64,000 nt of DNA from Typhlomys cinereus (GCA_023101885.1 JALPQD010000026.1:10912153-10976152); one strand, 5' to 3'. Shown: positions 10,309 to 22,044, counted from the first letter of the stretch. Translations and numbers: made by a program. Notes: a model not told the origin generated them from the sequence alone.

Positions 10309-11984
10309 CCCAGACCAGAGTACTAAGCTTACACACAGTCCAAGCAAGACACTGGTTTCCTTAGAAATACACCCCCCATTCTAATGGCAACCAAGTTTGA
10401 GAAGTTCAGAGTCAAATTGCAACTCTGTTCACTTTATAAATATATGCAACTCTGAGGCCTGAAGTAGTTGAGTGACTTCCATAGGTGATCTCGCTGCTCT
10501 GTGGTAAACCAGTATCCAAACCCTGGCAAAGCTGACTCCAAAGCCCAAGTCCGGGGTCTTTCCACCACCCTAAGTCATCATCTTAAGGAAAATATATTTA
10601 CAGTAAGCCATTCTGCACTGTTATTCTAAGATAACACTCTGTGGCTTGTTATCCTCTTTGTAGAAAGACTTGCGGAAGCAGAAATAGCCAGAGAGACTTA
10701 GATCATGGTTAGGAGGTCACCAGCAGTAGCTAACAAACTAATGGGAGTAGATTCCATACACAGCCTGATAGTCGTGTGACTGTTCACACACGCACACACA
10801 CACACACACACACCAGCCAGGCATGTCCAAGCACCCTTGCCTTGGGACCCAGTGGCTCAGATAAGTGTAATGAGGATAACTCAGGCACAGCTGTGGTTGG
10901 CCTAACATGTATGGGACACTGAACAGCTGTCTGTTCTAGACTTGGGCACCGGCTCTTTGATGGCTACAGGTCTGTCTCAGTGAACCCTCCTAGGCCCAAG
11001 CCCTGCAGCTCTGAGTGCTGGCTGGAAGTCTCAGGCCCCAGCTGAAGAAGGAACCCTCCCAGGTGGTGCTTGGAGAAAAGACGCTGTCATCACCACCAAC
11101 GGCTCAGCACAGCCGGCAGAGGTGAAAACCAGCTGGGAGATTGCAAGTCTGGTCCTCCTTGGTGTCCATGAAAGCGATTAGAAATGCAAATAAGCCACAG
11201 AGTAATTACGCCCAAGTTTCAACTTCTCTTCCAGACTCACAAACCACCTGTTACGAAATGAAAGGGGATTTATTTTTTAATTAATGTGACAGTAATTAGC
11301 AAAAAGTTCAGATGCTTAGAACTGGGCCTACCCAGGGGGAGGGAGGCATTGAATAGAGTGTGATTTTATTTTCCAACAAGCTCCAGGCATCTTTGGCATT
11401 CTGTAATGTCCCCCTCCCCCGCCCCCGCTTCTGTGACCACCTGCAGCTGTGCATGGAGCACACTGCCAAGGTGGGCGTCTTTAAACCAAAGAGGGCCTGT
11501 GGACAGAGCATCTGCTTTAGGCTCAGCCAGCCTCTCTTTCAATCCCACGTGACTACCGGGCTATGCATCCTAGGGAAAGTGCCTCAACCTCCCTGAGCCC
11601 TGATTTCCCTGTAAAGATACAAACATCTTCCTCCATAAGTTTTGTCACAAGAAGGGTTGGGTACATTGGCGTGGCCTTGTAGCAGCAGGGACCTCTGTGA
11701 AGGCGCGCCGACTCTTTGCTGAAGTGCATGCCCTCGTGCTTCCTGGTGACCCCTCCCCAGGAAGCTGCACCTGATAGCGTGACCTCAAGGCCCTCTCCTC
11801 TGTAAGGCCAGATGATGATGACAGACAATATCAACCCAATAGGATCCTCTGCAGGGAAAGTCCCTAGTTGACAGTAACAGACCCTTAATCTGTTTCGGTT
11901 CCTCCTACTCTGCTTTACACAAAAGACTCTGTTGAAAGTGGAAGCTGCACTCGTTATACAATTGTAAAGTGGCGTGGCAGTTAG
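10306..11984. other. Intron sequence with a candidate conserved element, no gene seen
   Basis: This contains a short CA run at 10785-10812 and unique sequence. 11165-11320 is repeat-free and AT-rich, with an octamer-like ATGCAAAT and several ATTA/TTAATTAA motifs (see findings). Confidence 0.5.
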
Positions 11985-12670
11985 TCACAGATGCCAACTT
12001 AACAATCAAAGACTGAGGCTTTTGGGGGCTGGAGAGGTGGCTCAAGGGTTAAGCCTCCGCCTTGCAGGCGGAAGGTCCTGAGTTCAGATCCCAGATCCCA
12101 CGTATAGACGCCAGGCGGAAGCAGGGGGCGGCCTGCGTTTCCTGTCCTGGTAGGGCGGAGCCTGTGAATCCCGGGGCAGAAGGAGGTGGAGGCGTCCATG
12201 GTGGTTCGCGAATTCGTCCGTGGTTCTATACATACACAGACACACACACGCACGCACGCACGCGCACATACACACGAACATGCGCACAGTTGAATAAATA
12301 AAAAAAAAAAGATTTGCGAAAAGACTTTTTAAAAAAAAAAAAAAAAGACTGAGGCTTTTGGCTCATCTGCGAAGAGTTGTTAGTTCAGGCAAATCCTGAG
12401 CAGCTGTGAGAGTTATCTAGTTGATATGGGAGGACCCAGTCCCCAAGAGGTGGGACCAAAATGGAGAAAGCTAGTTCAGCATTTTGACAGACTGGCAATC
12501 AAGAAAATAGGTATGCGCCCCTTGGCATGATGGTGCAGTTCCCTCTGCTCCTGGTGTTGGCATGAACTCTCCTGTCATGCTGACGAACTGGATTTGAGAT
12601 TTGCAAGCTGCAATAAACGTCTCATTTCCCTATGTTGTCTCAGATCCTGCATTTGGTGGCTGTAGAGGGA
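11985..12670 (+). mobile_element. LTR of a local family (GCCAACTTAACAATC type), split by a SINE
   Basis: The two parts (about 11985-12025 and 12362-12670) together align with the LTR copies at 15527, 24930 and 52892. Shared order: CAACTTGACAATTGAAGG-like start, GGGACCA, GTGCAGTTCCCTC, CAATAAA-like signal near the end. The ends are approximate. The class is ERVL/MaLR-like, with the family not named. Confidence 0.7.
12026..12343 (+). mobile_element. Young B2-superfamily SINE inside an LTR
   Basis: It has a full head with A and B boxes and the GGCGGAGCCTGTGAATCCCG body. The tail consists of two A-runs separated by GATTTGCGAAAAGACTTTTT. The duplication AAAGACTGAGGCTTTTGG (12008-12025) is repeated at 12344-12361. 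Confidence 0.93.
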
Positions 12671-13424
12671 AGGAGGGAAGGATTCAAGAAGAGAATTAGT
12701 CATCCATTCTGGAGGCCTTGGACATCTAGCTGTAAGCAAAAGGGATCCATTCTCCTGCCTCTTCCCATTCCAGAATGTTCCCAGAACGAGCTCCTTGTCA
12801 TTTCCCAAACAGCAGGAAAGGCAGCCGTGCCCAGAGACACACACACCTGTGCTGGGCAGGTGGTAGGAGGAATCTGTTGTCATGAGAGAAAATAAAAGCC
12901 ATTTTTCTTCGATTGCCATTACTTCTCAGTAATTACTTGGATGCTAATGCCTTCGACGAAGATTCCTCCGAGCTGTAATTGAACTTTAATAAGGTATGCG
13001 TGGAGTTGGAGGAAAGCACCATGGCGCTCCGGAGCGGAGATGTCACTGAAGCTGGGCGTGGACTGTCAGCGCCCTCAACTTGAGGGAGAAGTTCACTGAC
13101 AGTTAAGAGCTGTCATGGTGTCCTCAAAATTAATGAGTATCTGAACTTATTAAAGCAATTACCTTGAAAGAATAAGCAAGCACGTCCACCCATGGTTATG
13201 AGCTTCAGGGAGTGTCTAGATCAAGAAGAGACTGAGGACATGTGCAGAGATCTGGGCTGGTCAGAAGCAGCCTAGGGTGGGGGGAAGATGAAGAGAACAG
13301 AAGAGACTGAAGCAACTTCCATCCTTGCTATCAATCAAATAAATGAATAAACAGAATAAGTGAAACAACAATAGGGTCCCAGGTTTTACTTAGAAAATTG
13401 CCAAAGGCTTTTTCTTTCACTTTT
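12671..13424. other. Intron sequence with a candidate conserved element, no gene seen
   Basis: 12900-13190 is repeat-free and has unusually many ATTA/TAAT homeodomain-type motifs and several CpGs (see findings). No coding signature was seen. Confidence 0.5.
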
Positions 13425-13712
13425 TCGCATGCATCTGTGTCTGTGTGTATACGTACATGTGTGGGTGTGTGTACAATGGGGCATTTGATTGTGTGTGCCT
13501 GAGGAGGTCCAAGGGTGACTTTAGGAATCGTCCTGGATTGCTCTACCTCCTTACTGTTTTGCTCTGGGGTTTCCCAGGCTCCTCCTTCTGAGACTGGAAT
13601 TATGGGGTCACTGCCATATCCACCTGGCATTTTTATGTGGATTCTAGGGATGCAAACTCAAGTCCTTTGCTTTTAAGGCAAAAGTTCTAACCCCCGTGTC
13701 ATCTTCCCAGCC
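13425..13712 (-). mobile_element. B4-like SINE
   Basis: The + strand reads TGTGTGTGCCTGAGGAGGTC, ATTGCTCTACCTCCTTACTG, then GGCATTTTTATGTGGATTCT, AACTCAAGTCCTTTGCTT and CATCTTCCCAGCCCC. That is a complete reverse-oriented element ending in the ID/B2-type head. Confidence 0.8.
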
Positions 13713-15004
13713 CCTTTCTTTCATTTTTTTAAGGCAAATGATTCTTGGCTGACAATAGGAAAAATGTGTGATACATGATGGTAGTGTGGTGAAAGCTCTC
13801 CAAAACCCCCTGCCAAAACACGAGCTTGTGTGTATTTGAATATTTATTAAGCACCTAGTATGTACAAAGCACTAATTTAGTCAAAGTGAACACAATGTAT
13901 CCAATGTAACTCCTCCCTCAATGAATAGCCAACTATAAACTTACCATTTGGTGATGTCACAGCTGAAGGCTGTATTGTTAGAAGGTACTTAATGAAAAAT
14001 GCCCAGGCTCTTAAGCTAACAGGAAAAATGGGATGCAAAATTGTCAAAGGAGTCATCCTAGAGGTACACAGAGGATTGGGGCCAGGACTCACCAAAGATA
14101 CCAAAACCTATAAGTGATCAAGATGACGTGAGGGAGCATTTGGATAGCAGCTAGGCATCTCTTCCTTCACACTTTAAATCGCTTCTCTAGAGTCCTTACA
14201 ATGCCCCACAGGGGTGAATACTAGGCAAGCAGCTGTTATGCTCTATCACCGAGGAAATGATAAAAAGAAAAATTCTGCCCAGCAGAGATGAATTTTTTTT
14301 CTGTTATTTTAATCCACAGTTGGTTGAATCCATGGATACAGAATTCACAGATGTGGAAGGCTGACTCTGTATCGCTCTCCGTGGGCTTAGAAAATAAAAA
14401 TTGCTGGAAAAATATCAAAGCATTGTGGTGACCGCTCTGTGTTGGGATTACAGTGAGTTTTTATTTTCTTCCGTGTGTTTCAGTGTTTTCCATTCCTCTG
14501 CAGAACAAAATAGCAATCTAAAACCGAAATGTCAGGAGAATGCTGTCAGCTTCTGTTTTATTACTTATTATTATTTTTATAATAAAATGCAGTTAGCTAA
14601 TATTGCTTGAGAGCTGAGCGGAACATCCATCTGAATGCTTTTTGACTCGGTCATTTAATTCTCGCAGTAAAGCAATAAGGAAGATATTGTTGTGTTATGC
14701 ATCTGAGAAATAGCAAAGCCGGGGCACAGAGAGGGTCAGCAAGAGGTACAGCTGGAAAGGGAAGAGCTGAGATTTGAACCCACACACTTGAACTTTCGAC
14801 CCAGCTCTTAATCACCACGCACTTTGGAAATGATTCATTAATCTCTGCTGCCTACAGCCCACCCCAATATTTACAGGACACACTGAACAATAAGATTGAA
14901 CAGAGTCTGTGAAAGGCAAGGGACCTTAATATGATCCCTAACTTTACCACTGAGCCTTACTTTAACAATCTGGGGAATAGGTTTAAGAGTCTCCAGTCCA
15001 AAAT
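13713..15004. other. Intron sequence with a MIR relic, no gene seen
   Basis: 13840-13900 (AAGCACCTAGTATGTACAAA) looks like an ancient repeat end. A MIR lies at 14645-14820. The rest is AT-rich and unique. Confidence 0.5.
14645..14820 (-). mobile_element. MIR SINE relic
   Basis: CATTTAATTCTCGCAGTAAA, then GGGGCACAGAGAGGGTCAGC, then GAGATTTGAACCCACACAC and CTCTTAATCACCACGCAC give the full reverse-complement MIR signature. Confidence 0.85.
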
Positions 15005-15046
15005 CACTCTTGGTTCTCCACAGGAACATATAGTGCCCTCTGATAC
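15005..15046 (+). mobile_element. SINE 3' fragment adjoining a GATA array
   Basis: TTCTCCACAGGAACATATAG and GCCCTCTGATACAT match the 3' part of the older SINE at 22272-22525 (CTCCACAGGCACACACAGTA, CCCTCTGATATGCAT). Its tail runs straight into the GATA microsatellite. Confidence 0.6.
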
Positions 15047-15126
<80 letters not shown>

Positions 15127-15160
15127 GCAGGCAGACAGACAGACAGATAGATGGATAAAT
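15047..15160. repeat. (GATA)n / (GACA)n microsatellite
   Basis: About 20 tandem GATA units are followed by GGCA, GACA and GATG variants. Confidence 0.98.
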
Positions 15161-15337
15161 GTTCTTTCTTTAAAACAAAATAGAGTTTCCAGCTTGGCTA
15201 CTGTGGGGTGTGTGATGTGTGTCCACCTTTCTTTGTAGCATGATATGCTATGCAAACAAAAGGTTTAATCTGCTCCCTGCCAACCTGTAGGGCAGAGCAA
15301 ATGACAGAACCAAAGATAAGGTACCTGTTAACTAAGT

Positions 15338-15338
15338 G

Positions 15339-15391
<53 letters not shown>

Positions 15392-16028
15392 GAGACCCAA
15401 AGGTGACATCAGGAATCATCTTGAATTGCTCGACCTCCTTAATGCTTTGTTCTGGCATTACCCAGGCTCTGCCTTCCAGGGCCAGAATTATAGCCCACCG
15501 CCACTTCTGCCAGTCTTTTTACATGATGTTGCGGTTTGCCTGCATAGTTGCTGATAAATGACTATCAAACAGCTTAAGGGAACTAGGAGTTTATTTTCTT
15601 ACGATAGTCCAGTTCCAGTTACAGTTTGTCCAGTTTGGTGGGAGAGCACACACCAACACCAGGGCCAAGGGAATGGGCCACACCATCACCACATAACCGC
15701 TGAGAGATGGACAATCCTTACTTGCCAGACCAGCATGTCTGGCCAAGTGTACAAAAAGATTCCAACTCTCTAAACCAGCTTTCCATGATTTATTCCAGGG
15801 TCTAATCCCAGCCATCATAGGCTGGGCCTTCCCCATCAGCTAAACAATCTTTTGCAGGTTTGCTCTGGGCTTAACCAACTACTAATTCTCCACAAATGTG
15901 CCCAGAGTTCAAACCTGCAACTGTCAAGTTGACACCTGTGCCCAACTATGACACATGGGATCTGAGATGAACTTAGGTCCTTCCATTTACAAGACAAAGG
16001 CTTTAACCCCTGAGCCATCTCCCCAGCC
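15338..16028 (-). mobile_element. B4-like SINE split by a solo LTR
   Basis: The tail and middle lie at 15338-15526: a 45-base GT run, then GAATTGCTCGACCTCCTTAA and CCCAGGCTCTGCCTTCCAGG. The head lies at 15954-16028: GATCTGAGATGAACTTAGGT to GAGCCATCTCCCCAGCCCT. The sequence is continuous once the intervening LTR is ignored. Confidence 0.8.
15527..15953 (-). mobile_element. Solo LTR, complete, TG...CA ends
   Basis: On the minus strand it runs from TGTCATAGTTGGGCACAGGT to GGCAAACCGCAACA, with TG/CA termini. The flanks CATGA (15522-15526) and CATGG (15954-15958) form a 4-5 bp target duplication typical of integrase-mediated insertion. It is about 427 bp. Relatives lie at 12, 24.9 and 52.9 kb. 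No internal region remains, which fits LTR-LTR recombination. Confidence 0.82.
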
Positions 16029-16332
16029 CTACCTACTCATTCGTAATCACTGCTGCTCAGTTAGGCCTAACTTTCTTGTCCTAAGTAGGAAGTCTGGTTC
16101 TGCTCCTGTGTTGTCCTCTCCAGACTTTATCATTCCACCGATCCAGTTGGTTGCAGTTTCCTCCTTGGCCTCCAAAATTCTCCTCACCTTGGTCTTGGAA
16201 ATCCAAGTGGATATCCCAGGTCCTTCAGTCTTCAGTGAAACTAACACCCAAGATGGGGGTTGGAGGGGCGGGGCTTCAACCTGGAGAGAGGCACCTACAT
16301 TTCATTCCATGGACTTTGTGAGCCTGGGGATG

Positions 16333-16545
16333 TATTCTGTTGGCAGAGCAATTGTTGAGTATGTATGAACTCTGGGTTCGATCCACAGTGCTACATCAAC
16401 TGGATCTGGTAATACACATCTGTGATTCCAGTGCCAAGGGAGGTGGAAGCAGGAAGATCTGAAATTCAAAGTCATCCTTAGCTACAATAGTGAGTTTGAG
16501 ACTATACAGGGACGCATGAAACCCTGTCAAAAAAAATGTGGTGTA
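16333..16545 (+). mobile_element. ID-B1 dimeric (B4-like) SINE
   Basis: An ID-like half (TTGGCAGAGCAATTGTTGAG, then CTGGGTTCGATCCACAGTGC) is joined to a B1-like half (AATACACATCTGTGATTCCA, GGAGGTGGAAGCAGGAAGAT, ATGAAACCCTGTC) with an A-rich end. Confidence 0.85.
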
Positions 16546-17324
16546 AATTTACCATGCTCAATAAATTTTAGTCTGCTCTCCTTCTGCCTGACAGCAAAAT
16601 TGGCACTAGCGCCAAATTTCACTGCAGTGTGAGGTCATTTTTGCTCATTAGAAAAATCATTAGTAGATCCTCCTGCAATTAAAATCTCCTGTAGAAACAT
16701 CAGAAAAGATTACTTTGCCCCCTCTGAGTCGCTACGCCACGCTTTCCCTGGGCCAATCCTGCTGTGTCTCATTAAGTGTGAAAGAATGACAGGGAGTTGA
16801 AACTTTGAGAGAAGGCAGAGTTTCAAGCTGTGTGTGTGTGTATGTGTGTGCATATGTGCATGTATGTGTGCGCAAAGTTGCAGTTGCTTTTGTTCAGTAG
16901 GACCACATCAGTCCACCTGCCTTCTCAGATTTAAACATCAGCTAAACTTGCAGGAGAACAATGCGGAGTGTTCATTTGCAGAAAATTGAAATGCACAGTC
17001 GCTAAGTCTCCTCTCATGTTTGCTTCAGCTGACTCCTCTCTCCCTACACTTGCTTTTCAAATCTGCTTTTTTTCCTAATTCTTGTTGCTCATGTTGTGCA
17101 TCCTAAGAGATTTCTGTTTCCTCAAATTTTCCACAATGACAAAAAAAACATGCCCCCCATTTACCCCATCCCTGCAACAGGCTCCAGCAAGCCTCACCTT
17201 ACCTAGACTGAGGTGACCATCCCATGGCTTCAGATGTATGACCACAATAAGTAAGCATATTTTCCAAGTGGAGGGTGAGGTTCTGCAAGGGGTGTTAAGA
17301 AGCAAAACAAAGGTTGTGGAGTTG
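16546..17324. other. Intron sequence with a candidate conserved element, no gene seen
   Basis: 16555-16790 is repeat-free and AT-rich. A TG-rich run lies at 16831-16870. No coding signature was seen. Confidence 0.45.
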
Positions 17325-17645
17325 ACCCAACCTTTAAAGAAACTGCCTTGCAAGTAAGAGGACCAGAAGTCAGAAACCCAGATCTCTTACAAACTGTCAG
17401 GTGAATGTGGCAACCCACTTGTAATTCCAAGTGGAGATAGAGACTCTCCAGAGCAATATAGGCAAACTCTGGGTTTCATGACAGACCCTGATTCAAAAGA
17501 ATAAGGTGGAAGAGCAATCGAGGGTGATTCCTGAATATCAACCTTGGCCCTCCACATGTGTGGGCACACACATACTTGTGTACATGTACACCCACACACA
17601 TACGAACATGCATACATATATACACATACCTATGAAAAATGAAGA
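17325..17645 (+). mobile_element. B4-like SINE, uninterrupted
   Basis: CCTTGCAAGTAAGAGGACCA, GCAACCCACTTGTAATTCCA and TCAAAAGAATAAGGTGGAAG are followed by a CA/TA-rich end. It is a useful intact reference for the interrupted copies at 22.0 and 43.6 kb. Confidence 0.75.
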
Positions 17646-19199
17646 AAGGCAACAAAGAAAAAATAAATAAATAAATAATCAGCACTGAAAAAATAGAATG
17701 AGCTAACTGGAGCCCTCAGTTGTTAGCATGGGAGAGTGCTCCAAGGTTCCTGAGCTGATGCCCTGTTGACATAGACTATGTGTCCAGCAGGTGTCTTCAG
17801 GCCCCTGTCATCTGACCTTCCGAATGCTTCCTTCTCCTTCCCTCTCCCAGTGTAGCCACTGTTTGGAATCCAGCCAGACGGAAGTTAAAGTTCAGTGGAT
17901 GAAGTCACCGCTGTGGCAGTCTTTGCTGGAAAGAAAGCTTTCTCCCGCCTGGGGGCGCTGTCTGGCCACAGCGTGCTTTCCCTGCCTCATCTACACAGAA
18001 GGTTCTTGTCTCACGGCTTCGTCCTAATTATTCTACTCTAAGCCAGGTAGGAGCTTGTATCTGGGGAATGGGAGTTCAACATCAGTCACCTTTCTGAGTC
18101 CGGCTATCACCCTTCATCCGGCAGCCCTGCAGCTAAAGTTGACTTTGAAAGCCAGTTCTGCCACCTCCACTACAAGATGAGAAGATGAGGGCCACCCCCT
18201 GGTCCTCCCAAGTGACAATTTTCTTATCTACAATATGGGCAGATGGGTTGCCGTAAGGATTAAGGGAGAGAGGGTGCTTGCAACACACCAAATCCATGTC
18301 CACATAACCACAGGTGTTCTGCATTCATTCATTTAGTCAGTCAGTTAGTAGTTCAGCTGCCCATGGATGCGAGCTTTTCCTCCTTCGATGCTCTGGTGAC
18401 TTCCAGAGATTCGTTCCTGACTCTAAGGAGGCAGATGGAAGCTGAGCCTCTGTACTGTCTCTGCCGTGAAATGCAGCACTTGCCTGAGGCCATAGAAGAA
18501 TGTGTTTGAGACTAAATTAGAATCTGCTCAAGTGACTGAGGCAAGGGATGCGGGGAGGAGGTTGTGCTTCAAGAGTGCTGTTCCCTTCCACCTGCCGTGG
18601 ATGTCCAGCAGCTACGTCTCCATGCTGGCTGAAGCAAGGGGCCATAGTTTCAACCTCCCTGAATTCCTGGAAGCCAGTTCCTTCAATGAAAAAGTAAGAG
18701 AGAAAAAGACTTCTGTCAGTACGTGGATTGCAGAAGCTTGACCTACGATAGGTTTACAATGCAGTAAAAGCTTCAATGTAGTTGAAAGATTTTTAAGCTG
18801 AAACTGCACTTAATATACCTAACCTACTGGGCATTCTAGCTTAGTCAGACCCACCTCGAACATGCCAGGACTCTTATATTATCCTATATTAGGACAGAGT
18901 CATCTACTCCAAAGCCTGTTTGATAATAAAGAAGACACCTCACGCATGTTCTGAATCTCTATCCACAAATATCGCATGATGTAGCTATACGGGTTGTTTT
19001 CCCTGTGATGATGGGCTGTCTAAGAGTTGGGGCTTGACTGCTGCTGCCCAGCATCACAAGGTAGCACCATACTCTACAGTGCCGCCCAGGGAAAGGTCGG
19101 AATCCAGAACTGGAAGCGTCTATGCTGGCTGAATATCCTTTGCACACCACTGTGATGTTTGAAAGTTGCGTCAGGAATCAGGAATCATAGCGGTGCAGT
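17646..19199. other. Intron sequence, nothing recognised
   Basis: This is unique sequence with a short CATT/AGTC run at 18323-18350. No ORF has a family signature. Confidence 0.5.
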
Positions 19200-19590
19200 T
19201 ACCTTTCTTGCTGCTGCTGCTGCTGCTCTGAGGCAGTGCTCATCCACCACTTAAGAGGAGAAAGGGACATTGATTTGGTTTACAGTTCCAGAGGGGAGAG
19301 ACCTTCCACCATGGCAGGAATCTCCCAGCCTAAGGCGTGGCTTCCAGGCAGGAACTGGCAATGGCCCAGGTCACCACGGCCTTCATGGAGGCAGACAAAG
19401 CAAAGAGCAAACCGAAGAAGCAAGGCTGGGCTACCCACACCTCGAGGGCTGCCCCCCGTGAGACACCTTCCTCCAGCAAGGCTCCACCTCCTCAAGTTGC
19501 CACGACTTTCCCAAACATTAACATCATCGGCGAAGTATTCAAACACATGAGCCTGTTGGAAAACAACTCACATTCAAACCTTGACAGATA
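19200..19590 (-). mobile_element. MaLR-type solo LTR (approximate ends)
   Basis: A (CTG)n run at 19210-19229 is followed by GGTTTACAGTTCCAGAGGGG, CCACCATGGCAGGAATC, CACCTTCCTCCAGCAAGGCT and CACATGAGCCTGTTGG. This is the reverse-complement pattern of an ORR1/MT-like LTR. Confidence 0.72.
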
Positions 19591-19724
19591 GTATCTCAGT
19601 ATTGGAAGAAGGGAGCACGTTTGAGCATCTACTCTGTGTGACTCACTTGATGAGCATGTCACTGAATCCCCTCAGCGTCTTCATGAACTAAGGAACATCC
19701 CCAGCTTTAAATTTTATGATTATT

Positions 19725-19880
19725 ATTATTTGTGTATGAAGCGTGTGAGGCAGGCATCCATGTACACTTGGACCTCAAAGGACAATTTTTGGAAGTGGTT
19801 CTCTCTGGGGATTCAACTCAGGATATCAGACCTGTGCAGCCAGTCCTTTTACCTGCCAAGTCCTCTCGCCAGCACTGCCC
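19725..19880 (-). mobile_element. B3-like SINE
   Basis: The + strand reads TTGTGTATGAAGCGTGTGAG, GGACAATTTTTGGAAGTGGT, TCTCTCTGGGGATTCAACTC and AAGTCCTCTCGCCAGCAC, the reverse complement of a B3 element. Confidence 0.75.
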
Positions 19881-22044
19881 CCTATTTTTAAAGACAGAGA
19901 AATTGATATTAGAAGAGCTTCATATTGGTTACATAAACAGAGGCCAATTAATCTGGATAAATTGTTGTGCATGTGTTAGAAAATTGCAGGGGCAAAAAAG
20001 GAAATGCCAATGATTTGCCCCAAGGACTAGCAACATCTATTCTTTAACGCTGGGGAAAGAAAGAAAGAAAAAAAGATGATGTCACCAGCATAGAGTCAGA
20101 GGTGCTACCATTTACACAGTAAGGTGGTTACTTACGTCATAGAGGGATCCCTCCAGGGAGAGACAGAGTGTAACCCGTGAGACTGTGGAATGAGAGGAGA
20201 GCAAAGAAGCAGGAGAGGAAGGCCATCCATGTTCTCTGAGGCGAGGGGAATATGGGCTTGAGCTGCAGAGTGGTAGGTGGTTCCTTCTCCCGTCTCCTGC
20301 AATACCATCCAGACCTGCCAGTTCCCTGGCATGAGGCATCTATGTGGTGTGGCTTACATGAAGAAGAAAACAGAGGAGTGGGTTTGAACCTGAGATGCTG
20401 TGCATAAAGCAACTCTGTATAACACATAAGGGAGCTTTGCCTAGGCAGAAAGATACCTTTCCATCTTTGCAGTCACTAGAACCCAAGTATTCTTCTCTTG
20501 GCCCAACACAGTCCCTTATGAGATTCTTGGATTACACACAAAAGAGCAGGAAGCACATGTATTCCAGGGTTCAAGCACCTGCCCACTACTTCAGCACCAC
20601 GGACAGCAACACATGCTTATGGCTACAGCACCAACTCAAGTTTATCATCTACAGAGGGTGAGCCTGTACCAGTTTGACACTTTCTGTGTGCCAACTGCTC
20701 TATACTGTATGGGATACATTGCTCTGGTTACCAGGGACCTTCCAGGCTAGCAACAAAGAAGAAGCAGTGCCTCCAATCAGATCTCTTCTATATTTCCTCT
20801 CTGCCTCTTCAAGAGGACAAGAGTCCAGGTAACTCTCTGAAGTTGATTCTTAATGCCCACACTGGCCCTTATATAATGAATGGCTCTGTCTCCAGAATCT
20901 GTGGATCTGGGTCATGGAATTCCCTCTCTTGTGGTCATGCCTCTTCCATACCCAGCAGTTTCATTTAGGTACATAGATTAGCTTATCTTGGAACTAGATG
21001 CCATCTACTTATGGATTCCCAGATTCTTCCTACTAACCTAGACTGTTAAATCTTTTTGTTTCCATTATGAGTCTCTAGTTTGCAGTTAACAAAAAATAAA
21101 TTTTAACTAGCTTGGGCAAAGGGAGGCACGGTCATTGGAAAAATGTGAGGATATCACTCAGTCCAAGTCCAATGGAGCTCTCGGGGAGGATATCATGTTT
21201 GCTTTCAGTGTTCTCCAAACTCCTCTTCATCTTCCTCTTCCTCCTTCTCCTTCTCCTCCCCATCCCCCTGCTCTTCCTTCTCTTCCTCCTACTTCTCCTC
21301 CTCATGTCTTTCCTTTTTCTGCCTTCACTGTATAGGTGCAAGATGGGGCTAATGTTACACTATGTTTACAGGAAGAAACTGAGCTTTTTCCAAACCCATT
21401 CTAAAAAAATAATATCCAGGAAAGGAAGTGTCCCAGCTGGAGTTTAAGATACCCACTCTGGGCCAATTACTTGGACCAAGAGGGTAGGTTCTGTACAGGC
21501 TAATCTGGTCCCAGGAACCACTCTGCTGCAGGGAGAAGCTGGCACCCAGTGGGACCTGCAGCACCACAGGCCCTGCATATTTCACTGAATGATGCATTTA
21601 GTCATTCTCTGATGTTGGGCATGACTTGTTGCTATTTTTGAAATACTATAAATAATTATTTCACTGTTGCTGGGCATTTCTTTATGCCTAAGTTTTCTTA
21701 TAGTTAAGAGCATTTAAAAAAAATAGCTGTTTCCAGATGTGAAATACTAGCTTATAGTTTGAAGGATGCTTTTCTAAGTCACACTATCCAAACACTAATA
21801 CCAATTCCTCTATTGTTACTATGGAAACTGTTCTGTCCGTTGTTAGGGAATTGGCAAAGATTGGACAGTGTAGACTATAGAAAGACCATAGAGACCAATG
21901 GTCCAGAGATGGTTTTTAGTTGTCTCCATGAGGTTGTGTCATTGGGCCAACTATTCTGATCAGTCTCTATTCTCTCCTGAGGGAGAATCATAATTTTCTT
22001 AGTTAGGTTATTTTGATGATTACAGACGATATATAAAAAGTAAA
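19881..22044. other. Intron sequence, no gene seen
   Basis: Mostly unique. A pyrimidine-rich CTTCCTCCT tract lies at 21224-21306. TGTGTGCCAACTGCTCTATA at about 20679 resembles an ancient repeat end. Confidence 0.5.
21224..21306. repeat. CTTCCTCC-type pyrimidine tract
   Basis: About 80 bases of imperfect C/T repeats. It produces spurious Leu/Phe/Pro and Arg/Lys frames. Confidence 0.9.

Noticed and set aside
15047..15160. Regular tandem pattern that might be read as a repeat-spacer array.
   Set aside because: Simple GATA tetranucleotide repeat without spacers. CRISPR is not expected in a mammalian genome.
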